In this document: positions 51,125 to 59,222 of the stretch, piece by piece
How positions within the stretch are numbered: position 1 is the first letter of the stretch
Layout: each line of letters opens with the position of its first letter
Assembly (NCBI RefSeq): GCF_000716445.1
Contig: NZ_JNWK01000017.1
Coordinates: forward strand, 147,198 to 211,197
Direction of reading: 5' to 3'
Length of the DNA stretch: 64,000 nt
Origin: Streptomyces wedmorensis
Lineage (GTDB): Bacteria > Actinomycetota > Actinomycetes > Streptomycetales > Streptomycetaceae
Notes under the pieces: generated by a model
Told to the model about the DNA's origin: nothing
What the model saw: the letters and a program-made list of their open reading frames with translations, nothing else
Databases searched by the model: none
Program-made: the position numbers and the translations under genes

Positions 51125-52123
51125 TCAGCCGAAGAACAGCCGCACCACGTAGTAGCTGGCCGCGGCGACCAGCGCCGCCGCCGGCATGGTGATGAACCAG
51201 CCGAGGATGATGTTCTTCGCGACGCCCCAGCGCACCGCGTTGACCCGCTTCGTCGCTCCGACGCCCATGATCGCGGAGGTGATGACGTGCGTCGTGGAGA
51301 TCGGGGCGTGGAAGAGGAACGCCGAGCCGAACATGATCGACGCGCCCGTCGTCTCCGCCGCGAAACCCTGCGGCGGGTCCAGCTCGATGATCTTGCGGCC
51401 GAGGGTCCGCATGATGCGCCAGCCGCCCGCGTACGTACCCAGGGAGAGCATCACGGCGCAGGCGATCTTCACCCACACCGGGATGTCGTCGCCGGCCTGC
51501 TGCACGTCGGCGATGACCAGCGCCATCACCACGATGCCCATCGTCTTCTGGGCGTCCTGGAGGCCGTGGCCGAGCGCCATGCCGGCCGCCGACACCGTCT
51601 GCGCGATGCGGAAACCGCGCTTGGCCTTGTGCGGGTTGGCCTTGCGGAACATCCAAAGGATCACGCACATCACCAGGTAACCGGCCACGAGACCGACGAC
51701 CGGCGAGATGAACATCGGGATGACGACCTTGTCGAGCACCCCGCCCCAGATGACCTCCGTGCCGCCGGCGAGCGCCGCGCCCACCATGCCGCCGAACAGC
51801 GCGTGGGAGGAGGAGGACGGCAGACCGAAGTACCAGGTCACCAGGTTCCAGATGATCGCGCCGACCAGCGCGGCGAAGAGGATGCCCATCCCCTTGTCGC
51901 CGTGCGGCGTCTCGATCAGTCCCTCGCTGACGGTCTTGGCGACCCCGCTGCCCAGGAAGGCGCCCGCGAGGTTCATGACCGCCGCCATCGCCAGCGCCGC
52001 GCGGGGCGTCAGCGCCCGGGTCGAGACCGAGGTGGCGATGGCGTTGGCGGAATCGTGGAAGCCGTTCGTATACGTGAAGCCGAGCGCGACACCGATGGTC
52101 ACGATCAGAGCGAAGGTGTCCAC
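51125..52123 (-). CDS. pit: Low-affinity inorganic phosphate transporter Pit
   Basis: 332 aa, about ten membrane segments. The inverted PiT signatures are present: GFTYTNGFHDSANAIATSVSTRAL at the N-terminus and ALGHGLQDAQKTMGIVV in the second half. It imports metal-phosphate with protons. GTG 52123. It follows the PhoU-like gene by 5 bp and is convergent with pstB; the pair phoU-like/pit is a standard gene couple. Confidence 0.95.
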   Translation of the reverse strand: MDTFALIVTIGVALGFTYTNGFHDSANAIATSVSTRALTPRAALAMAAVMNLAGAFLGSGVAKTVSEGLIETPHGDKGMGILFAALVGAIIWNLVTWYFGLPSSSSHALFGGMVGAALAGGTEVIWGGVLDKVVIPMFISPVVGLVAGYLVMCVILWMFRKANPHKAKRGFRIAQTVSAAGMALGHGLQDAQKTMGIVVMALVIADVQQAGDDIPVWVKIACAVMLSLGTYAGGWRIMRTLGRKIIELDPPQGFAAETTGASIMFGSAFLFHAPISTTHVITSAIMGVGATKRVNAVRWGVAKNIILGWFITMPAAALVAAASYYVVRLFFG

Positions 52124-52128
52124 GAAGC

Positions 52129-52749
52129 TCAGGACTCCTTGACCGCGATGGTCTCCACCGTGTTGGCCACGTGCTCGAACGCGTCGGCCGCCTCTTCGAG
52201 GACGTCCACGACCTGCTTGAGCTTCAGCACCTCGATGGCGTCGTACTTGCCGTTGAAGAGCTGGGCGAGCAGCTTGCGGTGGATCTGGTCCGCCTGGTTC
52301 TCCAGCCGGTTGACCTCGATCCAGTACTCGGTGAGGTTGGCCATCGTCCGGAGGTTCGGCATGGCCTCGGCGGTCAGCTCGGCCGCCCGGGCCAGGACCT
52401 CGATCTGCTGCTCGACACCCTTGGGGAGCTCTTCGATGTTGTAGAGGACGACCAGGTCGACGGCCTCTTCCATGAAGTCCATGATGTCGTCGAGGGACGA
52501 CGCGAGGGAGTAGATGTCCTCGCGGTCGAACGGCGTGATGAAGGAGGAGTTCAGCTGGTGGAAGATCGCGTGGGTGGCGTCGTCGCCGGCGTGCTCCGCT
52601 GCCCGCATCCGCTCCGCGATCTCGGCCCGGGCGGAAGGCTCCGCTCCGAGCAGTTCCATCAGGAGCTTGGAGCCCGTGACGATGTTGTCCGCGGACGCGG
52701 CGAACATGTCGTAGAAGCTCGTCTCCCTGGGGGTCAGACGAAATCGCAC
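52129..52749 (-). CDS. PhoU-like DUF47 protein, Pit partner
   Basis: 206 aa, all-helical. Two repeats of a PhoU-like three-helix bundle with metal-binding E/D patterns (EHAGDDATHAIFHQLN, then TPFDREDIYSLASSLDDIMDF, and NRLENQADQIHRKLL). DUF47 proteins regulate the adjacent Pit transporter. GTG 52749 is preceded by GAGGACC. First gene of the operon with pit. Confidence 0.93.
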   Translation of the reverse strand: MRFRLTPRETSFYDMFAASADNIVTGSKLLMELLGAEPSARAEIAERMRAAEHAGDDATHAIFHQLNSSFITPFDREDIYSLASSLDDIMDFMEEAVDLVVLYNIEELPKGVEQQIEVLARAAELTAEAMPNLRTMANLTEYWIEVNRLENQADQIHRKLLAQLFNGKYDAIEVLKLKQVVDVLEEAADAFEHVANTVETIAVKES

Positions 52750-52785
52750 GTGAGGTCCTCGGGGTGCTGGGTTTCGGTCAGGCTG

Positions 52786-52815
52786 ATGCTAGGCGCATCA
52801 TCCGGCCACGGCTAA
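52786..52815 (-). promoter_or_regulatory. Candidate promoter of the PhoU-like/pit operon
   Basis: On the minus strand TTAGCC (52815-52810) and TAGCAT (52791-52786) are 18 nt apart, about 37 bp before the start codon. The -10 is good, the -35 weak. Confidence 0.45.
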
Positions 52816-52893
52816 CCGGCGTCCTCTCAGTGTCGCCCATCAGGCACAGTGAACCGCAGGGACCCCCGCCCGGAACGGCGAGGATCGGTACCA

Positions 52894-52912
52894 TATACCC
52901 ACGAGGGGTATA
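52894..52912 (+). promoter_or_regulatory. CsoR operator
   Basis: TATACCC (52894-52900) and GGGTATA (52906-52912) are perfect arms around 5 nt. This is the known CsoR-type operator pattern. It lies 30 bp before csoR and overlaps a -10-like TATACA (52909-52914), so the repressor would block its own promoter until copper binds. Confidence 0.85.
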
Positions 52913-52942
52913 CACCCCCTTTCTGGACAACGGGAGGACGCG

Positions 52943-53296
52943 ATGACGACCACCGAGGCGGACCAGGTCACCCCCGACACCGTCGACACCGTCGAGCCGG
53001 CCGACCACGGCCACGGCGTGCACGGCTACCACAAGCAGAAGGACGAGCACCTCAAGCGGCTCCGCCGGATCGAGGGCCAGATCCGCGGCCTGCAGCGGAT
53101 GGTCGACGAGGACGTCTACTGCATCGACATACTCACTCAGGTGTCGGCGTCGACGAAGGCGCTCCAGTCCTTCGCGCTCCAGCTCCTCGAGGAGCACCTG
53201 CGGCACTGCGTCGCCGACGCGGCCGCCACCGGCTCGGGCATCGACGAGAAGGTCGAGGAGGCCACGAAGGCCATCGCCCGCATGCTGCGCACCTGA
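52943..53296 (+). CDS. csoR: CsoR copper-sensing repressor
   Basis: 117 aa, all-helical. The Cu(I) ligands Cys60 (DVYC), His85 and Cys89 (EEHLRHC) keep the spacing of 25 and 4 residues of M. tuberculosis CsoR. RRIEGQIRGLQRMVDED is the DNA-binding region. The N-terminal 30 residues are His-rich (HGHGVHGYH) and variable. ATG 52943 follows GGGAGGA. With copper bound it leaves DNA and frees copper-resistance genes; none is adjacent here. Confidence 0.94.
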   Translation: MTTTEADQVTPDTVDTVEPADHGHGVHGYHKQKDEHLKRLRRIEGQIRGLQRMVDEDVYCIDILTQVSASTKALQSFALQLLEEHLRHCVADAAATGSGIDEKVEEATKAIARMLRT

Positions 53297-53348
53297 CCAC
53301 CCGGCCCGGGTCCGTACCCCCCGAGGGGACCCCGACTCCCGCCCGCTT

Positions 53349-53500
53349 CCCGTACGGCCCGGCGATCGTGGAACCCGTACGGCCCAGTGGTCGGGGATCC
53401 CGTACGGCCCGGCGGTCGGGGACCCCGTACGGCCCGACGGTCGTGGAACCCGTACGGCCCGGCGGTCGGGGATCCCGTACGGCCCGGCGGTCAAAGGTCC
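53349..53500. repeat. 25-bp tandem repeat, six copies
   Basis: CGTACGGCCC recurs at 53351, 53376, 53401, 53426, 53451 and 53476, an exact 25-bp period. Flanks alternate between GTGGAACC and GGGGATCC types, giving a 50-bp higher-order unit. It lies in the spacer after csoR and stops at the end of the next leftward gene. Confidence 0.92.
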
Positions 53501-53676
53501 TAGGCGGCCCGTTCGGCCGCGACGCGCAGGACCTCGTCGATCCGGTCGGCGCTGAGCCGTTCCCCGTCGGCGGCCGAGGCCGCGATGATCAGGTCGCCGC
53601 ACAGTTCGATCTCGGCGAGGGCGACGCAGTCCGGGTCTGCGGGCACGGTTGCTGTACCGGGCGGGGCCACGCGCAT
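53500..53676 (-). CDS. Small conserved protein (58 aa)
   Basis: 58 aa starting MRVAPPGTATVPADPDC and containing IELCGDLIIAASAADGERLS. Two Cys are conserved in position. It has no signal peptide or membrane helix. ATG 53676 has AGGAAG at 6 nt; the longer reading from 53751 is less likely. Small proteins like this are common in streptomycetes; function is unknown. Confidence 0.75.
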   Translation of the reverse strand: MRVAPPGTATVPADPDCVALAEIELCGDLIIAASAADGERLSADRIDEVLRVAAERAA

Positions 53677-53794
53677 CCACCTCTTCCTGCCGGCGTCGGT
53701 CTCCCAGCGGTCTCCCAGCGTAGGGACGGGGCCACACACCGCGCATGACACGTCCGGACCATTTGCCGATGGTCCGCACCATCACCCGGCCAGG

Positions 53795-54637
53795 TCAGGC
53801 CTCGATCTTCCCGGCGTAGATGTGCCGCCGGTCCGGCAGCGTCACCGTGACGGGCGCCCCGAAGCCGTACAGCAGCGTCGTCGACGCGACCGCGACCGTA
53901 CGGCCCTGGTTGCTGAAGCTGAACTGGTGGCGCACCTTCCGCAGCCGCCCCTCCCGGTCCAGGTACGCGTCGAACGGCACGGTGTCCTTGGCGAACCCTT
54001 TCGCCGCCGCGGCGAGCGCCCCCCGCAGCTGCGGCGAGGCCACCCGGGCCGCGTAGGCGATGTCGGCCACGCCCCGGTAGTGGCCGACCTTCACCCCTGC
54101 CAGCAGGATCTCGCCGACGTACGTGGCCTCCCGGGCACCCCGCAGCAGCTCGGCCGCCGCGCCGGGGTCGGTCGCGCCGCCGGTGACGAGGTTCCCGTCG
54201 TCGAGGGTGGTGGTGTCGACGCGGACCCACTTGTCGGCGGGCACCCCGGCCCCGCGGTTCTTCATGTAGAGCGCGCCGGGGGTGAAGAGCTCGGTGATCG
54301 GCCGGTGCTCGTCGGCGCCGGCCGCGTCCTTCGGCAGCACCACCTGGAGCCGGCCGGTGCGGCGCCGGAAGTCGTAGCCGCCCTCGCCCCGAATCGTGAC
54401 CCGGGTACCGCCCGCCGCCATCTCCATGGAGGTGCTCGCCTTGGAGGTCCCGGCCTTCACCAGCGCGTCGGCGGCGTTCCGTACGGTGAGGACGGGGTCC
54501 TCCACGGCCTTCGGGTCCTCGGGGGCCGTGCACCCGGAGAGCGCGGCGGTCCCGGCGAGGGAGCCGACCAGGACGGCGGTGACGGCGAACGCCCCGCTCC
54601 TGCGCCCCCGCGGACGCCCGTAAGGCTGCACCACCAT
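53795..54637 (-). CDS. LppX/LprG-like lipoprotein
   Basis: 280 aa. Lipobox AALSGC with Cys36 after a hydrophobic helix. The mature part has the half-barrel features of the LppX_LprAFG family: LVKAGTSKASTSMEMAAGG near the N-terminus, YMKNRGAGVPADKWVRVD, and YLDREGRLRKVRHQFSF near the C-terminus. These lipoproteins bind and may shuttle lipids or glycolipids across the envelope. Start ATG 54637. Confidence 0.87.
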   Translation of the reverse strand: MVVQPYGRPRGRRSGAFAVTAVLVGSLAGTAALSGCTAPEDPKAVEDPVLTVRNAADALVKAGTSKASTSMEMAAGGTRVTIRGEGGYDFRRRTGRLQVVLPKDAAGADEHRPITELFTPGALYMKNRGAGVPADKWVRVDTTTLDDGNLVTGGATDPGAAAELLRGAREATYVGEILLAGVKVGHYRGVADIAYAARVASPQLRGALAAAAKGFAKDTVPFDAYLDREGRLRKVRHQFSFSNQGRTVAVASTTLLYGFGAPVTVTLPDRRHIYAGKIEA

Positions 54638-54767
54638 GTCCTGCCAACCCCCAACGCCTCACCGCTGTTTGTCCGGGACCCGCCCTCCCCCGGCCCCACG
54701 GGCCTGGGGGCGCCCGATCCGCATAACGACGGTCCGGGCGTGCCGTCACGCGCAGTACGGTGGTGGG

Positions 54768-54923
54768 GTGCACCCGCAGGCCACGGCCCACACCACCACG
54801 ACCACGGAGCGCGGCTCGTTCGCGCTGGCCCGCTGTAGCTGCGGATGGACCGGCCCGGCCCGCAGATCCCGGGACCGCGCCCGCACGGACGCCGCGGAAC
54901 ACGCCCGTACGAACAACGCCTAG
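54768..54923 (+). CDS. Small protein with CSCGW motif (51 aa)
   Basis: 51 aa beginning at GTG 54768; contains FALARCSCGWTGPARRSRDRAR, a motif seen in many small Streptomyces proteins, perhaps half of a zinc-binding site. No further Cys are present, so a metal site would need a dimer. Divergent from the lipoprotein gene. Function unknown. Confidence 0.65.
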   Translation: MHPQATAHTTTTTERGSFALARCSCGWTGPARRSRDRARTDAAEHARTNNA

Positions 54924-54963
54924 GTGTATTGATCCGGCGGCTCTCCGTCCGCCGGAACGGGCT

Positions 54964-55680
54964 TCAGGCCGCGAGGTCGTTCTGGCCGGTGGCGGGGCCG
55001 CCGAGCCGGGGCTCGGGGATGCCGACCGTCTCGGGGCGGCGCCCGCCGCCGGCCCGCCGGGAGCGGACGAGCCGGGTGCCGGTGGCGGAGCGGGCGACGG
55101 CGGCGACGACCGGGGTCAGCAGGGCGAGGGCGAGCGGGGCGAGGAGCAGGGCCACCGCGGTGCCGAGGGCGAAGCCGCCGATGACGTCGGTGGGGTAGTG
55201 GACGCCCATGTAGACGCGGGCGAAGCCTTCGGCGAGGGCGAGGCCGATGGCGGCGAGGCCGAACCCGCGGTGGGCGACGAAGAGGCCGACGCCGAGGGCC
55301 ATGGCCAGGGTGGCGTGATCGCTGACGAACGAGAAGTCGGTCTTGCCGTCGACGAGGACCTCGAGGCCCTGGTGGTCCCTGAAGGGCCTCGGGCGCTCGA
55401 CGAAGCCGCGGATGGGGATGTTGACGAGCAGGGCGACGCCGGCGGCCAGCGGGGCCCAGACCAGCGCGGCGACGGCCGTGACGGAGTCCGCCTGGGTGCC
55501 GCGTCGGCGGACGCTCCACCAGCACCACAGCACGACGAGGACCATCCCGAGCACGATCCCGTACTCGCCGACGAACTCCATGACGCGGTCGAACCACGGC
55601 GGAGCGGCCTTGGCCAGTCCGTTGATGTCGTAGAGCAGGCTGACATCGGGGTTCGAACCGTCCGATGCGAGTACAGCCAT
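54964..55680 (-). CDS. PAP2-family membrane phosphatase
   Basis: 238 aa with about six membrane helices. The three PAP2 motifs are recognisable: PIRGFVERPRPF (KxxxxxxRP type), FVSDHATLAMA (usual PSGH, here with SDH) and RVYMGVHYPTDVIGG. Enzymes of this group dephosphorylate lipid phosphates such as undecaprenyl pyrophosphate or phosphatidate. The C-terminal 35 residues are polar. ATG 55680 was chosen by distance to AAGGGG. Confidence 0.9.
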   Translation of the reverse strand: MAVLASDGSNPDVSLLYDINGLAKAAPPWFDRVMEFVGEYGIVLGMVLVVLWCWWSVRRRGTQADSVTAVAALVWAPLAAGVALLVNIPIRGFVERPRPFRDHQGLEVLVDGKTDFSFVSDHATLAMALGVGLFVAHRGFGLAAIGLALAEGFARVYMGVHYPTDVIGGFALGTAVALLLAPLALALLTPVVAAVARSATGTRLVRSRRAGGGRRPETVGIPEPRLGGPATGQNDLAA

Positions 55681-55925
55681 CTCCTGCGGCCCCTTGCTCT
55701 CGTGTCTGTCGTCCAACCCCCGTGGTCAGAGTGGTCGGATCGGGGAACGAACCGCCTGAGGCGTACGTTCCGCTCGCTCCGGTGGATCATGAGGACGTTA
55801 TCGAAGAGAGACGGTTCTCCGCAGCTCAGGGCCAGTGCATGACGGAGAGTTCCGGCCATGCCCCATACGCCCCGAAGGTGCCCGCGGCCCCTCCGACGGA
55901 CCCTCCGACGGCCCCTCCGGCCCCG

Positions 55926-56954
55926 TTACGCCTGCGGGAGATGGGTCGGCAGCGCCGCGGCGCCCTCCGTCGTGACCCGGGTGGCACCGAAGTAGTCCGG
56001 CGTGTCCATCCGGCTGAAGCGGATCACCGCCCCGGTACGCGGCGCGTCGATCATGTACCCGCCGCCGACGTAGATGCCGACGTGCCGGATGGCCCGCGAG
56101 TTGGTCAGGTCGTCCGAGAAGAACACCAGGTCCCCGGGGAGCAGTTCCTCGCGCGAGGGGTGCGGACCGGCGTTGTACTGGTCGTTGGCGACGCGCGGCA
56201 GCGTGATGCCGACGCTGTCGTACGCGGCCTGGGTGAGACCGGAGCAGTCGAACCGCCCGTTCTGCGCGGCCGTGCCCGTACCGCCCCAGAGGTACGGCGT
56301 GCCGAGCTTCCCCTGCGCGAAGTGGATCGCCCCCGCGGCCTGCCGGGACGGGTCGACACGGCCCACCGGCCGGGCGAAGCTCTTCTCCAGGGACCGGATG
56401 ATCCGCACGTAGTTCCGGGTCTCGCTGATCGGCGGCACCCCGCCGTACTTGATGACCCGGTACGCGCCCGCGTTGTACGCGGCCAGCATGTTGTTCGCCG
56501 GATCCCCCGGCACGTCCTTCACGTAGCCGGCGAGTTCGCAGTCGTACGAGGCGGCCGAGGGGATCGCGTCCTTCGGGTCCCAGATGTCCCGGTCCCCGTC
56601 CCCGTCGCCGTCGATGCCGTGACCGGCCCAGGTGCCGGGGATGAACTGGGCGATGCCCCGGGCGTCCGCGGAGGAGACGGCCCGCGGGTTCCAGCCGCTC
56701 TCCTGGTAGAGCTGGGCGGCGAGGAGGGCCGGGTTGATGGCGGGGCAGAGGTTGCCCCAGCGCTGCACGAGACCCTGGTAGAGCGCGGGCACGGAGCCCT
56801 TGGCCAGCGCCACGGTGCCGTTCGCGGAACCGCCCGCGCCGCCGGCGAGACCGGCCGCCGCCGAGTACGTGCCGACGACGAGCAGTGCGATGAAACCGAG
56901 GCAGACCCCGAGGCCCCCGCCGGCCATCAGCCACGCCTTGCCAGCCCTACGCAC
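55926..56954 (-). CDS. Bifunctional lytic transglycosylase / NlpC-P60 peptidase
   Basis: 342 aa. A membrane anchor (about 10-36) is followed by a lytic transglycosylase domain with catalytic Glu85 (AQLYQESGWNP) and GIAQFIPGTW. Within it is a DGDGDGDRD loop like a calcium-binding EF-hand. The C-terminal NlpC/P60 domain has Cys237 (FDCSGLTQA). This two-domain design is typical of VirB1-like wall-opening enzymes in Gram-positive conjugation systems. GTG 56954 has the better SD spacing; TTG 56960 is possible. It is encoded 1 kb upstream of, and divergent from, the type IV secretion-like operon. Confidence 0.92.
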   Translation of the reverse strand: MRRAGKAWLMAGGGLGVCLGFIALLVVGTYSAAAGLAGGAGGSANGTVALAKGSVPALYQGLVQRWGNLCPAINPALLAAQLYQESGWNPRAVSSADARGIAQFIPGTWAGHGIDGDGDGDRDIWDPKDAIPSAASYDCELAGYVKDVPGDPANNMLAAYNAGAYRVIKYGGVPPISETRNYVRIIRSLEKSFARPVGRVDPSRQAAGAIHFAQGKLGTPYLWGGTGTAAQNGRFDCSGLTQAAYDSVGITLPRVANDQYNAGPHPSREELLPGDLVFFSDDLTNSRAIRHVGIYVGGGYMIDAPRTGAVIRFSRMDTPDYFGATRVTTEGAAALPTHLPQA

Positions 56955-57129
56955 CGTCAACCACCCCTCGGTTCATGGCAGTACGCCCCGGGAACCCAGT
57001 CTAGGCGGCGAGGGCCCCGATGGGGACGTTGCGCGACACCCCGGTCACGCGCCGAAGGCGTTCGACCGGCGCCGCCCACTGGAACGAACGCTCTACCCAC
57101 CTCGCCGAGGCCCGCCCTAGGCTCGGCCC

Positions 57130-57702
57130 ATGCAGACCAGCAGCACCCGCGACCGCATCGTCGCCGCCGCCTCGCGCCTGATCCGGCGTCAGGGCTACAC
57201 CGGCACCGGCGTCAAGCAGATCGCGAAGGAGGCGGACGCCACCCTCGGCTCCGTCTACCACTTCTTCCCCGGCGGCAAGGAGGCCCTCGCGGTCGCCGCC
57301 CTCGAACACGGCCGCGAGCAGTTCGCCGGCCTCCTGCGCGCCGCCCTCGACGGCGAGGACGACCCCGCCGCCGCCGTCGACGCCTGCGCCTGCCTGCTGG
57401 CCCGCGAACTCCGCGCCTCCGACTGGACCGACGGCTGCCCCGTCACCGCCGCCGCCCTGGAGACCCTCGGCCCCGGCAACCCCATACAGCGGGCCTGCGC
57501 CGACGCCCTCTACTCCTGGCGCAACCTCATCGCCGACAAACTCCTCGACTGCGGCCTCCCCGACGCCGAGGCCCGCGACCTGGCCGCCACCGTCGTCCAC
57601 ACCCTCGAAGGCGCCCAGGCGACCGCCCAGGTCACCCGCAGCGAGGAGCCCCTCCTCCTGGCGGGCCGTCACCTGTCGCGCCTGGTCGCCTCGTACACCT
57701 GA
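57130..57702 (+). CDS. TetR family transcriptional regulator
   Basis: 190 aa. The HTH is SRLIRRQGYTGTGVKQIAKEADATLGSVYHFFPGGKEAL region (residues about 14-52). The ligand domain resembles the YxaF/LmrA-type TetR_C. DGCPVTAAALETL is a conserved part of that group. It sits between the divergent transglycosylase gene and the secretion-like operon and may control either; this is inference. Confidence 0.9.
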   Translation: MQTSSTRDRIVAAASRLIRRQGYTGTGVKQIAKEADATLGSVYHFFPGGKEALAVAALEHGREQFAGLLRAALDGEDDPAAAVDACACLLARELRASDWTDGCPVTAAALETLGPGNPIQRACADALYSWRNLIADKLLDCGLPDAEARDLAATVVHTLEGAQATAQVTRSEEPLLLAGRHLSRLVASYT

Positions 57703-57742
57703 CGCCGCCCCAAGAGTGCACCAACGACAATCATTGCCCGGA

Positions 57743-57769
57743 GTCACTCTCCGTGATACACAGAGTGAC
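57743..57769. promoter_or_regulatory. Inverted repeat upstream of the secretion-like operon
   Basis: GTCACTCT (57743-57750) and AGAGTGAC (57762-57769) are a perfect 8-bp inverted repeat with an 11-nt spacer, in the 250-bp leader region after the TetR gene. Candidate operator. Confidence 0.5.
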
Positions 57770-57809
57770 CATACGCTTCTTCGCATGAGAAACCGGCCAC
57801 ACCACCGCA

Positions 57810-57836
57810 GGTCAAGACGGTCAGACCGGTCAAGTG
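57810..57836. promoter_or_regulatory. Three 9-bp direct repeats upstream of the secretion-like operon
   Basis: GGTCAAGAC, GGTCAGACC and GGTCAAGTG follow without gaps at 57810, 57819 and 57828. Possible binding array of the regulator of this operon, 120-140 bp before its first start codon. Confidence 0.5.
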
Positions 57837-57952
57837 TGCGGGGATCGGGTAAAGAGAGCCGTCAAGCCGTCACACGTGGACGGTTTCATCAGCGAAGATA
57901 GGGCGATGACCCATGCCGTCCGGCAGGGGCAGATAACTACCCAACAGGGGCG

Positions 57953-58270
57953 GTGAGTTACATGTACCTGGCGGCCGAGAAGGGCGACATCACCACCATC
58001 ATCGGTGGAATCGCCCCGAACTGGGGACCTTTCGGGAGCCTCGGCGCCGAGGCCAAGATCATGATCGAGGTCGTGATGGCCGTGGCCATCCTGCTCTGCC
58101 TCGGCATCGCCATCTGGGGAGCGGCCAAGCAGCGCATCGGCGCGACCGCACTCCGCGACACGTTCAGCGCGGAACAGGGCAAGGGCCTCATCGTCGCCGG
58201 CCTGACCGGCGTCTTCATCATCGGATCACTCGGCACGCTGTTCACCATCGTGTATGGGATGGCCGTCTGA
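57953..58270 (+). CDS. Small two-span membrane protein, first gene of the secretion-like operon
   Basis: 105 aa. Two membrane helices (about 36-58 and 80-102) with a short basic loop GAAKQRIGATALRD between. Size and plan resemble pilin-like VirB2/TrbC or small accessory subunits of Gram-positive type IV secretion systems, but no cleavage signal is clear. GTG 57953 is taken as start; ATG 57962 is an alternative. The next gene follows 109 bp later. Confidence 0.8.
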   Translation: MSYMYLAAEKGDITTIIGGIAPNWGPFGSLGAEAKIMIEVVMAVAILLCLGIAIWGAAKQRIGATALRDTFSAEQGKGLIVAGLTGVFIIGSLGTLFTIVYGMAV

Positions 58271-58379
58271 TCTCCCGTCGGACCCCATCCATCTGAGGCC
58301 TGTTGATGTCGCGTTCCCTGATGCCCAGCCATGTTGCAGCACTGTCGTACCCGCGAACGAGTGAGGGGGCCTACCCGGC

Positions 58380-59222
58380 ATGAGTCCCGGCGACGAGCAC
58401 GACAGCTTCGGCGGCGTGGGCGGCTCGGGCCAGACCCGGACCCGCCTGCCCGAGGGCAACAGCGGAGACGTCTACGGCGGCGCACCCCGCCGCCCCGTCC
58501 GCAGCTCCCGCTCCCTCATCACGGTCGTGGGCGTGGTGGTCGTCCTCGTAGCCGCCATCGCCTTCGCCAACCGCGGCGGCGGCGACCCCGCCGACGCCGC
58601 CGGCCCCCGCGCCGGCACCCCCGGCGACACCGCCCCCACCGCCGCCACCGGCATCCGCCCCGTCTCCGGCAAGAACGGCGCCATCCCCACCGGCTACGCC
58701 CACGACGACCAGGGCGCCCAAAGCGCCGCCACGAACTACGCGGTGGCGCTGGGGTCGGCGGAGATGTTCACCGCTTCGGAGCGGAGCGAGATCGTCCACG
58801 CGGTCTACGCGCCCTCGGCCATCGCCGCTCGTCAGGGCGACCTCGACAAGGTGTACACCGACAAGGACTTCCTCAGCCGGATCGGCCTCCAGGAGGACGG
58901 CACGGCACCGCAGGGGCTGACGTTCATCTCCCGGGTCATCCCCGTGGGCGCGAAGGTCGAGAGCTACGACGAGGACAAGGCGACGGTGGCGGTCTGGTAC
59001 TCGTCGCTGTTCGGGCTGGCCGGTGAAGGCTCCCGGAACCCCGTGTCCGAGGCCTGGTACACGGGCTCGTACGAGCTCCAGTGGGTCGGCGGCGACTGGA
59101 AGGTCACCGGCTTCAGCCAGCAGGACGGTCCGGTGCCCGTCGGCCGCGACCAGCGGGCCTCCACGTCCCAGGAGATGAGCGACGCCGTCGGCCAGTTCGG
59201 AGGCTTCACCTATGCCCGGTAA
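58380..59222 (+). CDS. VirB8/TcpC-like membrane protein
   Basis: 280 aa. A Gly-rich cytoplasmic N-terminus (1-42), one membrane helix (about 46-63), a Pro/Gly/Thr-rich linker, then an extracellular domain of about 170 residues. This domain starts AATNYAVALGS and has VESYDEDKATVAVWYSSLFG and LQWVGGDWKVTGF, a pattern like the NTF2-type fold of VirB8/TcpC. Such proteins form the scaffold of the channel. ATG 58380 follows GAGGGGG. Overlaps the next gene by 11 bp. Confidence 0.75.
   Translation: MSPGDEHDSFGGVGGSGQTRTRLPEGNSGDVYGGAPRRPVRSSRSLITVVGVVVVLVAAIAFANRGGGDPADAAGPRAGTPGDTAPTAATGIRPVSGKNGAIPTGYAHDDQGAQSAATNYAVALGSAEMFTASERSEIVHAVYAPSAIAARQGDLDKVYTDKDFLSRIGLQEDGTAPQGLTFISRVIPVGAKVESYDEDKATVAVWYSSLFGLAGEGSRNPVSEAWYTGSYELQWVGGDWKVTGFSQQDGPVPVGRDQRASTSQEMSDAVGQFGGFTYAR

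Noticed and set aside
53349..53500. CRISPR-like array
   Set aside because: The repeats are contiguous 25-bp units without unique spacers, and no cas gene is present.
57840..57870. Sigma-WhiG promoter before the secretion-like operon
   Set aside because: TAAA is followed by GCCGTCAC instead of GCCGATAA and the spacing is too short.
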